Positions 11,661-24,415 of a DNA stretch of 64,000 nt are shown in pieces. Positions within the stretch are counted from its first letter, which is position 1. The number at the start of each line of letters is the position of its first letter. Location: contig OX336393.1 of assembly GCA_946902985.2 (NCBI GenBank), forward strand, positions 362,744,779-362,808,778. Direction: 5' to 3'. This DNA comes from Meconema thalassinum. Its lineage: Eukaryota; Arthropoda; Insecta; Orthoptera; Tettigoniidae. The notes beneath the pieces are model-generated. The model made no database searches. It was not told the origin of the DNA and saw nothing but the letters and a program-made list of their open reading frames with translations. Both the position numbers and the translations under genes were made by a program.

Positions 11661-13502
11661 TTGATATCCACTACAACGCGAGGTGGTCGTAATGAACCTC
11701 TAAAATATCCTCAACCGTAGAGGGTAAAATATGTTTTATAATTTGAAAAATCAAGGACGGTGATAGTTCTGAAAGCACCGTGAAATGTTTTGCGATAAAA
11801 TTAAGTGTGAAGGAGAAATGAATAATGATTTGCTGATTGTGAAAGTAGATATGGCGATGATTCAGAAAGGTATATATTTTTGGCAAGTAGTTTTACTATG
11901 CTAGTAGGGTGGAAGGGTAAAAAACACTCTGTTAGGAATTTGAATTGCTTCTATTACATTCTTTTTTTACTATGTTTCGCTAAAATACTCTCCACCAGCC
12001 ATATAAGAGAAATTGCAGCAACGCTGTTGCAAAGAGGAGCTTCCCAAATGAACTTTACCATGAACGGCGACTAAATTGAGGCGCGTCTAGAATAAAATAG
12101 TTTATGACAGCACTGAACTGCTAATTAAAATGTTCATTTCAAGTAACGAGGAGCTATATAATCCCCAAGAGAGGAGAGCCTGTTGTTTACAAGTCTGCTA
12201 GAGTATGAGGTAACAAAACCGCGATGGTCTTATCAACGTCACTTCACCTACTCCTGCCGGAAACAGCGATGAATCTCGTCACTGGTGGCTGGATGAGATA
12301 GTGGGGCATCAAATAAATGAAATGGAAATCTCATGAATATCCCTCTCAAGATATTTGTTGCAGAAATTAAATTAGCGGGAAGTTACTTTATGAGCAAGAC
12401 TTGGGAAATTTCAACATAAAAGTGGAAGAGTAACCGTAAATGTATGTAAATGAATCATGTTAATTTTAAAGATCACAAACTCTTGATAACTCCACTGTAT
12501 CGATTCCATATTTAGGGCACGGAAAAATTGTTAAATGAAGTCCATATTAAAGGGAAGAAGAGAAGAATGTGGCACGAAAAGGTGTAAAAATTGAACTTCC
12601 AAGGAACTGTAACGTTTCATTCATTCAATTATTTGGAGGTTGTGGTAGTTAATACCATAAGGAAACACAATCATGTATACTTTGTTTTATCAATGCCTCT
12701 CTTCATTTACTATATTCCAAACATAACATACCCCACTCCAATTAACAAAACATATCACTATCTAATCCCAACAAGCAGACATATCACTATCCATGCAAAA
12801 TCCTTTCCACATCACATAACCCAATCCATCATAAAACACAACCCCTTCCATTCTTAACTAAAAGAATCAGAACAACTGACTATATCAAAGGAATATCTAT
12901 AGAGATATGAAACTCCATAGGGCAAGGCTCCCTATTACCTCACTGCTGGACCATCACAGAGAATCCCATAGCTCAGGCATTACGACTCCTTGCAATGGCC
13001 CACCAGCTAGAGGTGGCCATGCTACTAACCATATTTATGTTCCTTTAATAAAAGGAACTGTTTCAGAACAAATGAAAATTATCCGATTTTAACCCTACGT
13101 CGGTCATGCACAAAATGTTACGCAATCGGCCGCGGTGTATCTGTAGGATACAGGCACAATTTCACCTGAAATTCCTGAGTTAAGTTTTGTCAGTGTAATT
13201 TATTAATATTTCAAAGGCTCATTAAAATCATTCTTCCATTTGCAAAGAGTTCGTTAGTCCATTTTTTTAATAATCTGCGTAATACAAACATACACAATCA
13301 ATAGCCTAATCATTTTAACACAGCATAGACCTGAGTACAACTTATGAATACACCACTTCAGTTTTATCATTTTAAATGATCTCGTCGACTTCGTCGTTAC
13401 GCTGGGGTCTGGCGTTACGTTACGGTGACGGGACGAAATGTACCCATATGCACTGAGGTGTGTGACGTCATAGTACCGCTTGGTGCATGTGTACCCCGAC
13501 AA
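11661..13502. other. No gene recognised
   Basis: About 1.8 kb of AT-rich sequence. Open frames such as 12591-12857 plus (88 codons) are rich in His, Ile and Thr and have no recognisable domain. No repeat here recurs elsewhere in the window. Confidence 0.35.
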
Positions 13503-14024
13503 TCTCTACTTCGTTAGTATAAGACAAAAATCCCCGATTCTTGGATGTCACGGGTAATCTCGAGAACCACTGGATGGATTTTGATGCGGTTTTCACCTTT
13601 CTGTAAATGATATCTCGAGGAAAGATTCTGTAGAAAATAATTTATGTATGATCAAAGGAAGCCAAGCAGTAACGATTTCAGTGAAAAAGTCGAAAACAAA
13701 CTTGGAGTCAGTGCGCTTCTTAAGTTTACGCTGGGCAAACCGTTAAAAATATCATTATACTATGAGCGTAAGAATTGGTCAGCATGAAAAGTTCTACAAA
13801 AAAGTCCGCGAGAGCATATCTCTATCTTCAATACATCGCCTACTATAAGCGTTTTTAGACTGGATGGAAGTGGCAAGTCCCCGAGCGCTTGACTTTGCTT
13901 TGCCCTTGGTTTGCACTTGCCGTTCACGAGAAATTTGAAACAAGATAAGTATTATGCAGATAATTTTCTAATATGTCAAGAGTCTTTGGCTTCGAGCGAA
14001 GCGAGAAGCCTCCAGCCTTTCTAG
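13503..14024 (+). mobile_element. Helitron-like non-autonomous element
   Basis: The 5' end TCTCTACT follows an A, as Helitrons prefer (they start with TC and insert between A and T). Near the other end a hairpin GGCTTC...GAAGCC is followed about 10 bp later by CTAG, the expected 3' signature. The base after CTAG is A, not the expected T, which weakens the exact 3' boundary. The first ~350 bp recur inverted at 30441-30791, and the TACGCTGRGYAAACCGTTAAA segment recurs at 31478-31500. Confidence 0.5.
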
Positions 14025-14911
14025 AATTTTTCAGCATTTAAAATGATACAAAGTCTAGTCTTTCAGACTGACTGTCACTTTTTTTTATTATAGAATGACT
14101 ATGAGTACAGCTGTCTTCAGAGTCCACCTCATTGGGTAGTGGCCACGTCCGCCTCCTTCCCAATCGACACCAGATGCAAATGCATACACTACTAAAGACA
14201 CAAACTTAATACAGGTCATTAGACGAATTGTATGCAACTATGTATGCAAGCACTATATTTATACTCCCACTCTAGATTATAGCGAAACAGAACTTCCGCA
14301 TCTACTAGAGCGTAGATTTTGATGCCATATTTATTTGCCTTGGAAGGAATATAGTGTCTAAATCGGAATATTGCCATCGTAATTGTCACTTTTACTAAGT
14401 ATAGAGTGAATTAATCTAATTGAGTGGAATTTTCATTTACTGGGTCTGAACGCTCCATATTTACATTTTTTTTACACACAAACACATGTACTTAGTAATA
14501 CGTGTCTCGTGACACGATTGGTCGCAATACATCTCACAGATACAGATACAGACACAAGACCGACAATGAACGTGACAACTGACATTCAGGAAACGCCGAC
14601 GGGGAATACCTAAAATGATTTCGAGCAGCTACTGATACCCGCAGGGTGAACGACCTCACCGCTTGTGAAATAAGACATTGTGAAATACACATGTATTTCA
14701 CAGAGACGGCGCAACCGATAGAGGGTTAACAACATTTAGGGAGTGGCATCATGTCAAGTTAAGAAGATGCCAGATGTTTAACCCTGAACTGGTATAGTGG
14801 ATTTATAGACTCACTTAAAACTTTTTTCACCAAAATTATCAAAATATTGATATTTATGTCCAGACTGTCCTATTGAAAAGAACTATCAAGAAGAGTAGAC
14901 AACCTGTTACA
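14025..14911. other. No gene recognised
   Basis: AT-rich, with no frame or repeat I can assign. Confidence 0.35.
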
Positions 14912-15696
14912 GAATAGTTATTAACAAGAAATATACATCCGCCTGAATCAATACTATAAAGAAAATATTATTTGACTTGTTTTCAGTACATGTTTCGAGG
15001 ATTAATTACATTTTATCCCCTTCATCAGCTATTGAAAAAAAAAGCGTAGCACAGTAATAAGATACGTATTTAAACCTAATATGGTGCACCATAAATTTAG
15101 GTTATAAGAACAGAATAATATGAAATGAAATAGATGGTGACTGTGATCAGCTGCTCATGACAAATAGTAGTTCAGTATTGAAGCCTGAAATGGTAGATAT
15201 GTAACACCAATATGTAACATTGTCCTAACCTCATACACCATATGCTTTGAACTAACCACTCTTTACCAAGAGATCACTTTCCATCACGTCAGGTTACTTA
15301 AAGCCACTTTGTTTTGAAAAGGCTAAATTTGGATCTTTAAGCATACAGGCTCTTCATTAGTTACATACCTACACGGATTGGTGAAGTATTGGTGTTGCAT
15401 ATCTACCATTTCAAACTTCAATACGGAACTACTATTTGTCATGAGCAGCTGATCACCGTCACCATCTATTTCATTTCATTTTATTCTGTTCTTATAACCA
15501 AAATGTTATGGTACACCATACTAGGTTTAAATACGTATCGTATTACTGTGCTGCGCTTTGTTTTTTTTTCAATAGCTGATGAAGGGGATAAAATGTAATT
15601 AATCCTCGAAACATGTGCTGAAAACAAGTCAAATAATTAATATTTTCTTTATGGTATTGATTCAGGCGGATGTGCATTTCTTGTTAATAACTATTC
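14912..15696. mobile_element. Foldback element with ~300-bp inverted arms
   Basis: The arms 14912-15213 and 15387-15696 are inverted copies of each other at high identity with small indels, around a ~170-bp spacer. Each arm carries a GTACATGTTTCGAGG-type word and CTTCATCAGC or its complement, resembling motifs near 41310, 49916, 52385 and 63910. Those motifs may belong to Penelope-like terminal regions. The 69-codon frame in the right arm is not a gene. Confidence 0.7.
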
Positions 15697-17039
15697 TAGC
15701 ATATCAATACAGAACCACCATGATTCATTTAAATAATGTAACCTGTTACAGCTCAAATTCCTTTCTTGTTTTTTAGTTTTTCCAAATTCCGATTTCTCAC
15801 CGTTCTCTCGTGTGCTAAAACAGAGAATTTCTTTCAGGGGCGAGTACAGACAGTACCCAAAGCGTGTTAAGATGCATTTCACGGAGTATTGTTGCAGTGA
15901 CTGTAGCCAAGATATATACTCTCTGTGTGGCGCATGTATCAGCGTGATTTCTGCTCTTCCGCAGGAGCTGTTTGATGAACGAGCGCAATTCACGAACACC
16001 ACAGTCCTTGCTATCTCAAAGACAACGGTGTTCATCTTACTTTCTTGTCCATGCACAAGATAACAGCGAGTTTCACATTGCTGTAGGAACATTGCTCAAC
16101 TCACTTGAACAGAACACTCACCCCTATTTCCATTCTCAGATTGCCGGAAAGGAGGAAAATATATTTGTATTTCTTTTTTCTATTATTTTATTTTAAATTT
16201 TAAAAATACAAAAAAATCCTATGTTCAATTGTTTAATCTTTTTAAGTCATTAAAATTTTTCATAATTTAATTTTTTTTAATGTTTGATTTTTAAATGTTT
16301 TAATTTCTTAATTTTTGTATTTTATTTTATCTTTATTTGTTATTTTCTTCATTTTAATATTTTTATTGTAATTTTTATTTATATTTCCTTTTTTCATTGT
16401 GTATAAATGTTGGAGAAGTGATTATCATGGTTGCTTCGGAATAAACTGGTCGTAAATAACAACAAAACGGAAGTTATTCATTTTTACTTGAAGTTTACTT
16501 TTGGAGGTAAATGAGAACATTTCATTACATATGCAGGGAATTCATATGGACTGTAAATTAAAGTGGAACGTCTATATTCAACATCTGTGCAAGGAACTGT
16601 TCCTAGTAGCATTTCTTATTACGTAAACTAAAGACATGTGTTGCTAAGTGCAAAGTGATATTGTAGTATTACTTATTTCAGTCGTATACAGGGTGTATCC
16701 GTGATACACCCGGAAACGATTGAGTCAAAAGTTATTAATAATCGCAGCTGTTCAACGTCCGTCCTCAATCCCAATTCTTAACAGACGCCGGCGTGGCAGA
16801 ATTTCGTCCCGCATGCATTCCTTAATGTGCCGGAAGCCAACAACATGGGGTTGGCACGTGCAAACACCCGTAAACGCCACCGACTTGTCTAGGTAAATTA
16901 AATGAGTAGTATTTAGCTTATAACGTGTGACTATCGTTTCCGTACTATGGTTCCTTATCTCACATTGATCCATTTGCCTTTCTCCATCATCCCTGAGAGT
17001 CTGTAACATTACCACGGTATACTGTATGGAATAGTATGT
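15697..17039. other. No assignable gene; short palindrome at 16691-16711
   Basis: A 133-codon minus-strand frame (15691-16092) has no recognisable domain. 16170-16400 is an A/T low-complexity stretch. At 16691-16711 there is a perfect 9-bp inverted repeat, GGGTGTATC-CGT-GATACACCC. Confidence 0.35.
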
Positions 17040-18770
17040 TGTTTGAGTCTTCAGTCTTTTGACTGGTTTGATGCAGCTCTCCATGCCTCCCTGTCCTGAG
17101 CTAATCGTTTCATCTCAACATAGCTACCATACCCTACATCCGAGGCAATCTGTTTAACATATTCTAACCTTGGTCTACCCCTACAGTTCTTGTCCTCGAC
17201 CCTTCCTTCCATAATTAAGCTTGCTATTCCTGGGTGTCTTAGTATGTGTCCTACCAACCTATCTCTTCTCTTCATTAGCAGTCGCCAGAAACATCTCTCC
17301 TCTCCCACTCGTCTTAATACCTCTTTGTTTGTAACCCTATCTACCCATCTGATCTTCATCATTCTCCTGTAACACCACATTTCAAATGCTTCAATTCTCC
17401 TCTTTTCTGCTGCACCAATAGTCCAAGTTTCACTTCCATAGAGCGCCACGCTCCAGACAAAGGCTTTCAAAAATGACTTCCTAATACCTAAATCTATATT
17501 CGATGTCAGCAGATTCCTTTTTTGTAGAAATGCTTTTCTTGCCTGAGCCAACCTACTTTTTATATCCTCTTTGCTTCGTCCATCACTGGTTATTCTGCTT
17601 CCTAAGTAACAGAAATCTCCTACTTCCTTCAGCTTTTCACCTGCCAATTTGATCTCCATAGAGGTTTCTGATTTATTTCGGCTGCATTCCAGTATTTTTG
17701 TTTTACATTTATTAATTTTCATCATGAATTCTTTCCGTAAGACGGAGTCCATACCATTCAGAAACTCATTCAAATCCTCAGGCTTGTTGGCCAAGATGAC
17801 GATGTCATCAGCAAATCTCAGAGTTGAAATTATTTCTCCTTGAATCTTCACTCCCACTTTAAATTTTTCTCTAATTTCCTTCATTGCTTGTTCAATGTAA
17901 AGATTGAAAAGTATGGGTGATAAGTTGCAGCCTTGCCTTACACCTTTCTGAATACCAGCTTCTCTCTCATGTCCTTCAACTCGAATGACTGCTGTCTGGT
18001 TTCTGTATAGATTGTATATCACCCTCCTATCCCTGTACTTTATTCCAATCGATTTCAAAATGTCAAACAATTTAGTCCAATCAACGTTATCAAAAGCCTT
18101 TTCTAAGTCTACAAAAGCCATGAACGTTCTCTTATCTTTCCTTATTCTACCTTCCAAAATCAGTCTAAGACTTAGTACAGCTTCCCTTGTTCCTACATTT
18201 CTCCTGAAACCAAACTGGTCTTCACCCAACTCCGTTTCTATCTGTCTCTCAATCCTCTTGTAAATTATTCTAGACAGGATCTTTGAAGCATGAGTAATCA
18301 AGCTGATTGTACGGTAATCTTCACATCTGTCAGCTCCCACTTTCTTTGGTATAGGGATGATTACATTCTTCTTGAAATCAGGGGGTACCTCACCTGTCTC
18401 ATAAATCATACACACCAAGTGAAATAACCTGATCAGACCTTCATCTCCTATGCAGCGTAGCAACTCAATCGGTATATCATCTATGCCTGGTGCTTTGTTC
18501 CTGCTTAAGTCTTCCAAAGCTCTATCAAATTCTGATCTCAATATTAAATCTCCTTTCGCATCCTCATCAATTTCCTCCTCCCTTTCCATTACATGATTCT
18601 CAATCTCCTTTCCCTTATACAAACTCTCTATGTAAGCGTTCCATCTCTCAACCTTTTCTTCCCTATCTGTTAGAGGCTTTCCATTTGTGTCCTTAATATT
18701 ACAGCACTTAGTCTTCTTTTCCCCAAAAGTATTCTTAATCCTTCGATAAGCTGTGTCTACTTTTGAAATT
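17040..18770 (-). CDS. Non-LTR retrotransposon reverse transcriptase, 5'-truncated, open
   Basis: A 523-codon frame (17051-18622), extendable upstream in frame to a stop near 18758-18770. It encodes the RT that copies element RNA at the nicked target. Residues counted from the TTG at 18622 (not a true start): NKAPG 42-46, IPIPKK about 89-94, DYRTISL 102-108, FVDLEKAFD 170-178 with catalytic Asp172, RQGCNLSPILF 229-239, and FADD 270-273 with the catalytic Asp pair. The C-terminal extension has GSETWT, EAFEMWCYRRMMKI and RRDRLVGHILRHPG. All RT motifs are intact. The endonuclease and most of the N-terminus are missing, as expected of 5' truncation. The 3' end on the minus strand runs into CTGAAGACTCAAACAAC, the tail seen again at 50837-50890. 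A decayed sister copy is at 44884-45497. The C-terminal extension resembles RTE-type elements, but the clade is not certain. Confidence 0.9.
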
Positions 18771-18989
18771 TACTTCAAAATGCGTAGGCCTTTATAATTT
18801 CTTAATTGAATCTACTAGAGACTCTCCAAAATTAATGAGCGAGGGGCATAGATAATACAAGGAGCAGAACTGATGTACATTTTGTTCTCCCCCGACTTGG
18901 GTTGGATTAAACAAACCTCGAACTTGCTATAGTTTTACAAATATGACATTTGTTCATAGTTTTAAGGCAAAGGCCAATCAAAATATTTA
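18771..18989. other. Spacer between two LINE fragments
   Basis: No gene recognised. Homology to the preceding RT stops abruptly at about 18770 (TAA in frame), which marks the truncation point. Confidence 0.4.
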
Positions 18990-20085
18990 AAATAATCTTA
19001 TTTATTATTTATTTAGCGTTTGGCTGTACATATCAACATTAGTCAAAAATAGATGTGTATTTACATTATTTACAGTTTCACTTTCAAGTTGTTAATAAAG
19101 TCTATCACAGCTGGGCCTGCTTCCACAAAGTCACTGAAGTTGCCACTGTAGGAATGCGTCGGGCAGTCATTCACTATATGCCGTATGGTCTGCCTGGGAT
19201 CACCACAACTGCATTCTGGTGAAGATATATATCCCCATTTGTAGAGAAGATCTGCACATCTACCATGGTTTGTTCTTATCCTGTTTAGCGTTGACCATGT
19301 TTTCCGGGGTAGATGGAAGCCACTTGGTGGTGTTGTGGAGTTTGTGATATCTTGCAGCTGACTTGGAATGTTTTCCACCAATTCTTCTTTCCAGTTTTGC
19401 AGCAGGTTGAAGTTTTGGTTCACCAGGTGTCTCGCTGTCCGGATGGAGGGGTTTCGCGAGCGTAGACGTCTCACTTCAGCAGCAGTGATGTCCTGGTGTA
19501 TTGGTAGCTGGTCGTTGGCATTTATCTTCTTATACTCCCGGAGTAAGGCATGTTTGCGTCTGAGTTCCGCTGGTGGAATATGACTCAGTGCTGGTAACCA
19601 AAATATTGGTGTTGATTTTACTGTGCCAGATATCATTCTCATTGCCTGATTCAATTGGGCATCGACAAGTTTGGTATAACTGCTATTTAGCCACACTGGA
19701 GAACAATACTCAGCTGTTGAGAAGACCAGACTGAGGGCGGTGGTGCGTAAAGTGTCGGCTGACGAACCCCATGTAGTGCCACATAGTTTTTGAAGTATGT
19801 TGTTTCTAGACTTCAGTTTTTCTGCCGTTTTCTTCATGTGTTTCTTGAAGGAGAGAGTTCTGTCTAAGATGAACCCCAGGTAATTGGATTCATTGGTGTG
19901 GGTCAAGCGATTTTTACCTAGGTAAACTTCTAGTTCACGATTAGCTAGCTTATTGCATAAGTGGAAACATGTCACTGTAGTTTTGCTTGGGTTCGGCTTC
20001 AGCCTCCATTTTCGGAAGTATTCATCAAGAATGCGTAGATCAATAGTTAGGGTATGTTCTGTATTTTCGATTTGTCTCTCCTGTC
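18990..20085 (-). pseudogene. Non-LTR retrotransposon RT thumb and C-terminal region, 5'-truncated
   Basis: The minus-strand frame 19070-20221 is open for 383 codons. From about residue 60 it reads as the post-FADD part of a jockey/CR1-like RT: YFRKWRLKPNPSKTTVTCF, NYLGFILDRTLSFKKH, LKSRNNILQKLCGTTWG, AEYCSPVWLNSS and RMISGTVKSTPIFWLPALS. The C-terminus has RTNHGRCADLLYKWGYI and a C-x-C-x(7)-H-x(4)-C block (CSCGDPRQTIRHIVNDC). The palm with the YADD/FADD box is absent, so this cannot be an active RT. The 3' side ends in a TTATTTATT-rich tail. The first ~50 codons of the frame lie outside the homology. Related fragment: 34765-35375. Confidence 0.85.
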
Positions 20086-20965
20086 TGTCTAATCTTAAAA
20101 ACTGACTGACAGTGAACAATGCGTACAGTAAATCAGGATTTGAGGAATATTTGGAACACCTCCATATATGAATGTAGACTAAATAGGCTCTTTTGTGTGT
20201 ATGCATGTTTTTGTTTTTCAACTGGTGGCCATGTAATGTTCAAGGTACATGATTTTTTTTTAATTATTTTGTAGTAACATACACACTGAAAATATGTGAA
20301 CGACAGTGGTAACAACTGATCAACATGATATAACAGGTTTCCAGGTGTTTGCATATTGTTTTATTGCATCATTTGTGCCACGCAGCGGGTATTGTTGCAC
20401 CTAGGGTTGGTGGTTTATAATCTTTATCACAAACTCTAAGCCATATATATTTACAACTATAGTCTGTTTGACGTCAAGCAAATGAAACTATTATATAAGG
20501 TGACCATGAAGATCTAGAATTGCAAATCGGATAAAATTAAGGTTACAATATATTGATACATTTGGGCTGTAGTACCAGGGTTTATTGATACATGATACAG
20601 TTCAGTAATTCATGCCTCATTATGCCGAGCAATTCTTATTAGTAATCCCCGGATTCCTAGGTTCTGATCTATTTTATTCCTGACCTCTTTCTCTTCTACT
20701 TTCAGTTTATTTTAATGTTTTAGGTACTAACCAGTAATATGCTGTTATGTTAGGGTCTGATAGGACATATCATTTGTGATAGAGCGTAAAAATACCTAAT
20801 TCGGTTATTTGATCAAATAGAAAAAATACTTCATTTAAAACGTATTTTTAAAGTGAGAGGAATATGTAGATGTTAATGAGATCGTATGCAATCTTGCGCA
20901 ATTCTTACAATAATATATTGGAATTAAAAGGTCCACCTTCAATTTATATCATTTTACTAACTTAG
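20086..20965. other. No gene recognised
   Basis: AT-rich sequence with no recurring repeat or credible frame. Confidence 0.35.
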
Positions 20966-21160
20966 GGGGGGCGTGGTGGCGCAGCGGTCAAGCTGTATGC
21001 CTCTCACCAAGGCGGATCGGGTTCGATTCCCGGTCACTGCATGTGAGATTTTCGATGTGAAATGCCATGTCCTGTGGTTCGGATTCCACGTAAAACGGAG
21101 GTCCCGTGGCTTATGATCGCGAGATTAACGGTCACGTTAAACTACAAGCTTCCTTCCTTT
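20966..21160 (+). repeat. tRNA-headed SINE, type IV
   Basis: GGCGTGGTGGCGCAGCGGTCAAG gives a box A-like start and CGGGTTCGATTCCCGGTCAC a textbook box B with T-arm. The body continues with CGTAAAACGGAGGTCCCGTG and a CTTCCTTCCTT tail. The tRNA-like head lacks a matching acceptor stem, so it is a SINE and not a tRNA gene. Confidence 0.7.
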
Positions 21161-22774
21161 TTTACTAACTTAGGCTATTGTTCAATAAGGTTGTCAGAGC
21201 ACACTAAGTTTCTGAAACCTGTGATGTTTACATGCCGCAACAATGGGTTAAAACTTAGGCAAACATTTCATAGCGCTGTTGGTTATGTGTGTATGTGAGT
21301 ATTATTCTATCTTTCAATACAGAATATTCCAATAATTAACATGGCATGCCCAGTGATTTATACAAATATATATTTTTAAAATCCTTGAAATTCTTAAACT
21401 GAACATATAAAATCCTGTGAAATCCTAATATACTGATAGAACTTATTTGCAATATTTTAGAACCTGATAATCCAGGGCTTGCTTATTTGTTATAGTCGTG
21501 AGTGTTTTGTGAGGTGGACCATTCAGTTTTTTTCTCTGAAGATTCTTACACAACCTATCTTTCCACTTATAGACAACTAGTATTTGGCCTGCTTTCATAA
21601 AAAAGAGATCACTTGGGGATCAGCTTGTGTGTGTGTGTGACTAACCGTTGTATTAATCCCTCCTCATCTCCGCCTATCAACTCCCAAACGCTTGAATCGA
21701 GTGAATGAAGCATGGTAAAAAGGAAGCCTTCATCCCAGGAATTTTAACTGCACTTCCATATGACCTCTAAGTAAAAACCATATGGTGACTCCTAAATTTG
21801 CATTATCTAAGTCTGCTACTAGATGAACCAATCATCAGATTAGAGCAAAATGATATAAGCTATAACTTCTCAGTTTGATCCCTTTGTGACGCAACGATTC
21901 TTGGCTGTCACTCCTGATAAAAAGTAAATCAAAAGTTGGAAATTAGCATGGGCAATATGGGACATAGCGGATTCCTTTCATTACACGGGGTACAAAAATA
22001 TATCATTTAATTTTGCATGTCACCTAGTCGAAAATTTTGCAAGATTGTTTTCTAACTAGGCTGCAATGCACCAAGAAGTGTAGGTGTGTGAGTAGTGCTG
22101 AGAGAGCAATTCCGAGCAGAGATTCAGAAGATTTAGTTGCTGTTTAATCTCCCCTCAAGGGAGTATTTTGAAGTGCCTTGAGGTTGTGGAGAATTACTCC
22201 AGTCTTGTCTCGAAGTGGGGAATGTGAGTTACCAAGCAATAATATGGTGAAGGAATTAGAGAAGTTATGCCAACTCGGGACTGAATGAGTTAATTTGTGC
22301 AAAAGTAGTTTAACTGCCTCATTTGTCTGTTTGCTCAACTGATTGACGAGCCAGTGCTGCCGTTAACTGGGTTGTGGGCTGAAGAGATTCATGATGTGGC
22401 TGTTACTGCTAGCGTTAATAATTCATCACAGAAATCAGAACAATGCGACTAGAAATCGATAAGCAAAGCTGTGCGTGGTATTTCTCTTTCCATTACTCTA
22501 ATAATAATTGCTCGAAGAATATTTGATCTTCCTTCAAACGTGTATGTTTGTTGATGCTTTTAGCATATTCATTTATATGAAGAACTACCTCGTGGTGTTG
22601 TGGCTATCATTTTGGCTCTCACTCCTGAAATGTCAGTGTTTCCTGTACAAACTATTAGTTGTAACTCTTTAAGTCGGTCAGCACAATATCACTGGGTGGG
22701 GGTAGAATTCAGAGACATAGCAAAATCATTAGAATTATTATTGTTATTAATTTATTAGCCTGTTGTCATTTACG
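21161..22774. other. No gene recognised
   Basis: About 1.6 kb of AT-rich sequence. Frames 21062-21298 plus and 22144-22338 minus have no family signature. No repeat shared with the rest of the window was seen. Confidence 0.35.
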
Positions 22775-23254
22775 AACAAGTAGTTCCGTGGAGAACTAAA
22801 GCCTATTTTCATATATCCTACTTATGTTAATTGCCTCTATCAACATACAAAATTTCAGTTTGATTGCTGTAATAGATTCGTAGATATTGAGAACCGACTA
22901 AATATTTCGGATGGTCGTCATGTTGGATTTTTATACATGTAGGTCTTAGAGTTTTGTATTTATACATGAATAGTATTGTGTACGTGTAGTATTCAAACTT
23001 CAATCGCATGATTAGGACACAAGAAGTAAAAACGAGATTTTAAAATTTTGCACAGCTGCCATCTTGTGGTTGTGGAAACAATTGAAATAAATTAGATGCC
23101 AGTGGATTAACATTTTTATAAGTATTTACTGTAGCAAGTTTCACTGCACTCGGATGGTTAAATTACGAGAAATGTCCATGTGAATGTTTATACTTCGCGT
23201 AGCCGCCATGTTGGATATGTGATCACCTGGTTATTGAAAGTCCTATAGGTGAAC
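22775..23254 (-). mobile_element. Rolling-circle-like element, group 1, copy D (5'-truncated)
   Basis: The minus-strand 3' end is AACAAGTAGTTCCGTGGAGAACTA (read on plus), the group hairpin with CTTGTT. Next comes GCCTATTTTC, the inverted terminal motif. The interior matches the ~147-bp units of copy A (for example GCCATCTTGTGG and GCCGCCATGTTGG). It stops at the sequence CTATAGGTGAAC, so the 5' end is missing. Confidence 0.75.
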
Positions 23255-23397
23255 AATGGCACGTGTGTATTATTTGTAATAAGTTACATTGTGTGTGGTT
23301 AAGTATAAGAGAGGCCAAAGCCCTAACTTCACCAGAATTATTGTATCAAAATAATAATAACAATAATAATAATAATCATACTAATATAATTACAATT

Positions 23398-23865
23398 ATG
23401 ACACGAACGGAAATTCTCCGGAAAATGTATGGTGCCACGAGAAAAAAAATGGAATGTGGATTAAGAGGTGAACAGCGGACCGCTACTCCTTCACTGACAG
23501 ATTCACTGATGCCATGCGAAGCGACGCCTGAAATTCTATGGCCATATCTACAGAATGAACAGCGACAGACTAACTAAGAGATTATTCAAAGTAATCAACT
23601 CAAAGGAGGTCAAGATAAAATGACTAGAAGAAACTAAGGCGGACCTCCAAGAAATGAATATCACATATATCATAGTCAATCGTGGAGCTTTTAGGACAAA
23701 AGTAGCTAGCCATAAATTTAGGGAGAAACCCATAAAGAAAAATGGTAGGAAGTGGTCGACAGAACGCAAGATGCAACACAGTGCATTCATGATGAGATAT
23801 TGGGAGGATAAGAAGGCGAAAACCACCAGGCCAACTAACAAGTTCAAACGCGCTCTTTAAATGGG
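23398..23865 (+). pseudogene. Non-LTR retrotransposon C-terminal fragment with internal stop
   Basis: Reading across frames: RTEILRKMYGATRKK, then RLKFYGHIYRMNSDRLTKRL, then after an in-frame TGA KADLQEMNITYIIVNRGAF and EKPIKKNGRKWS. This matches the block order in the LINE fragments at 3010-3260 and 34385-34775. It encodes only the region after the RT, with at least one stop and one frame change. Preceded by an AAT-rich microsatellite (23347-23378). Confidence 0.65.
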
Positions 23866-23869
23866 CATA

Positions 23870-24378
23870 TTGACGAAAGAAGAAGAATACAATTGTAATT
23901 AAGGGAGGTATTGCGGTTCAAATACGGTATTCATTTCCGATAACATTGTTTGCTGCTATACCCGGAGACCTCTTGGATATAATGTGCCCAGTAGTCCTGC
24001 TTCATAAGAATATCTGCTAGGGTAATACAGTGTTTTATTCAAAGTGATATAACTCTGTTTTATATGAAACTGTGTGTTTTATCACTTACACCGTTATATT
24101 ACAGAGCAGTAGACCTTAATACACCTCGACTTTGTAATTCATTTTGTGGTGTTACCTTAAGAATTCCCCCTGTGTAATATCTGCGAGACTCAGCTGCTAT
24201 CAGTCTGTAAGGAACCAGAACATAGTCTACCTTCCAGGAAAATTGAAAATAAACAGTTGAGTGAAAGGCAGCAAGGATGTGAAAGGGGTCGTGTCGAAGA
24301 GTAGCTCAGAGCAAATATAAATAGAGCCTACAGCAAAAAGGATACCATATGAAGTAATGCAACATTTGTGCTGTAAAC
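23870..24378. other. No gene recognised
   Basis: AT-rich spacer before a mariner-like end. Confidence 0.35.
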
Positions 24379-24415
24379 TACGAGGGCTGTTTCTATTATT
24401 TTTCAACCTCCGATC
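24379..24415 (+). mobile_element. mariner-like terminal sequence (left)
   Basis: TACGAGGGCTGTTTC...TTTTTCAACCTCCGAT. The reverse complement of 27985-28018 has the same start TACGAGGGCTGTTC and the same TTTTCAACCTCCGAT. These look like inverted ends of one mariner family. Whether they belong to one element split by later insertions is not proven. Confidence 0.55.

Noticed and set aside
15691..16092. 133-codon minus-strand frame
   Set aside because: No recognisable motif, and it starts next to the foldback arm. I could not support a function.
20966..21060. tRNA gene candidates in SINE heads (also 9897-10219, 58877, 60065)
   Set aside because: Box A and box B are good, but acceptor arms do not pair and conserved SINE bodies follow directly, with target duplications in several cases.
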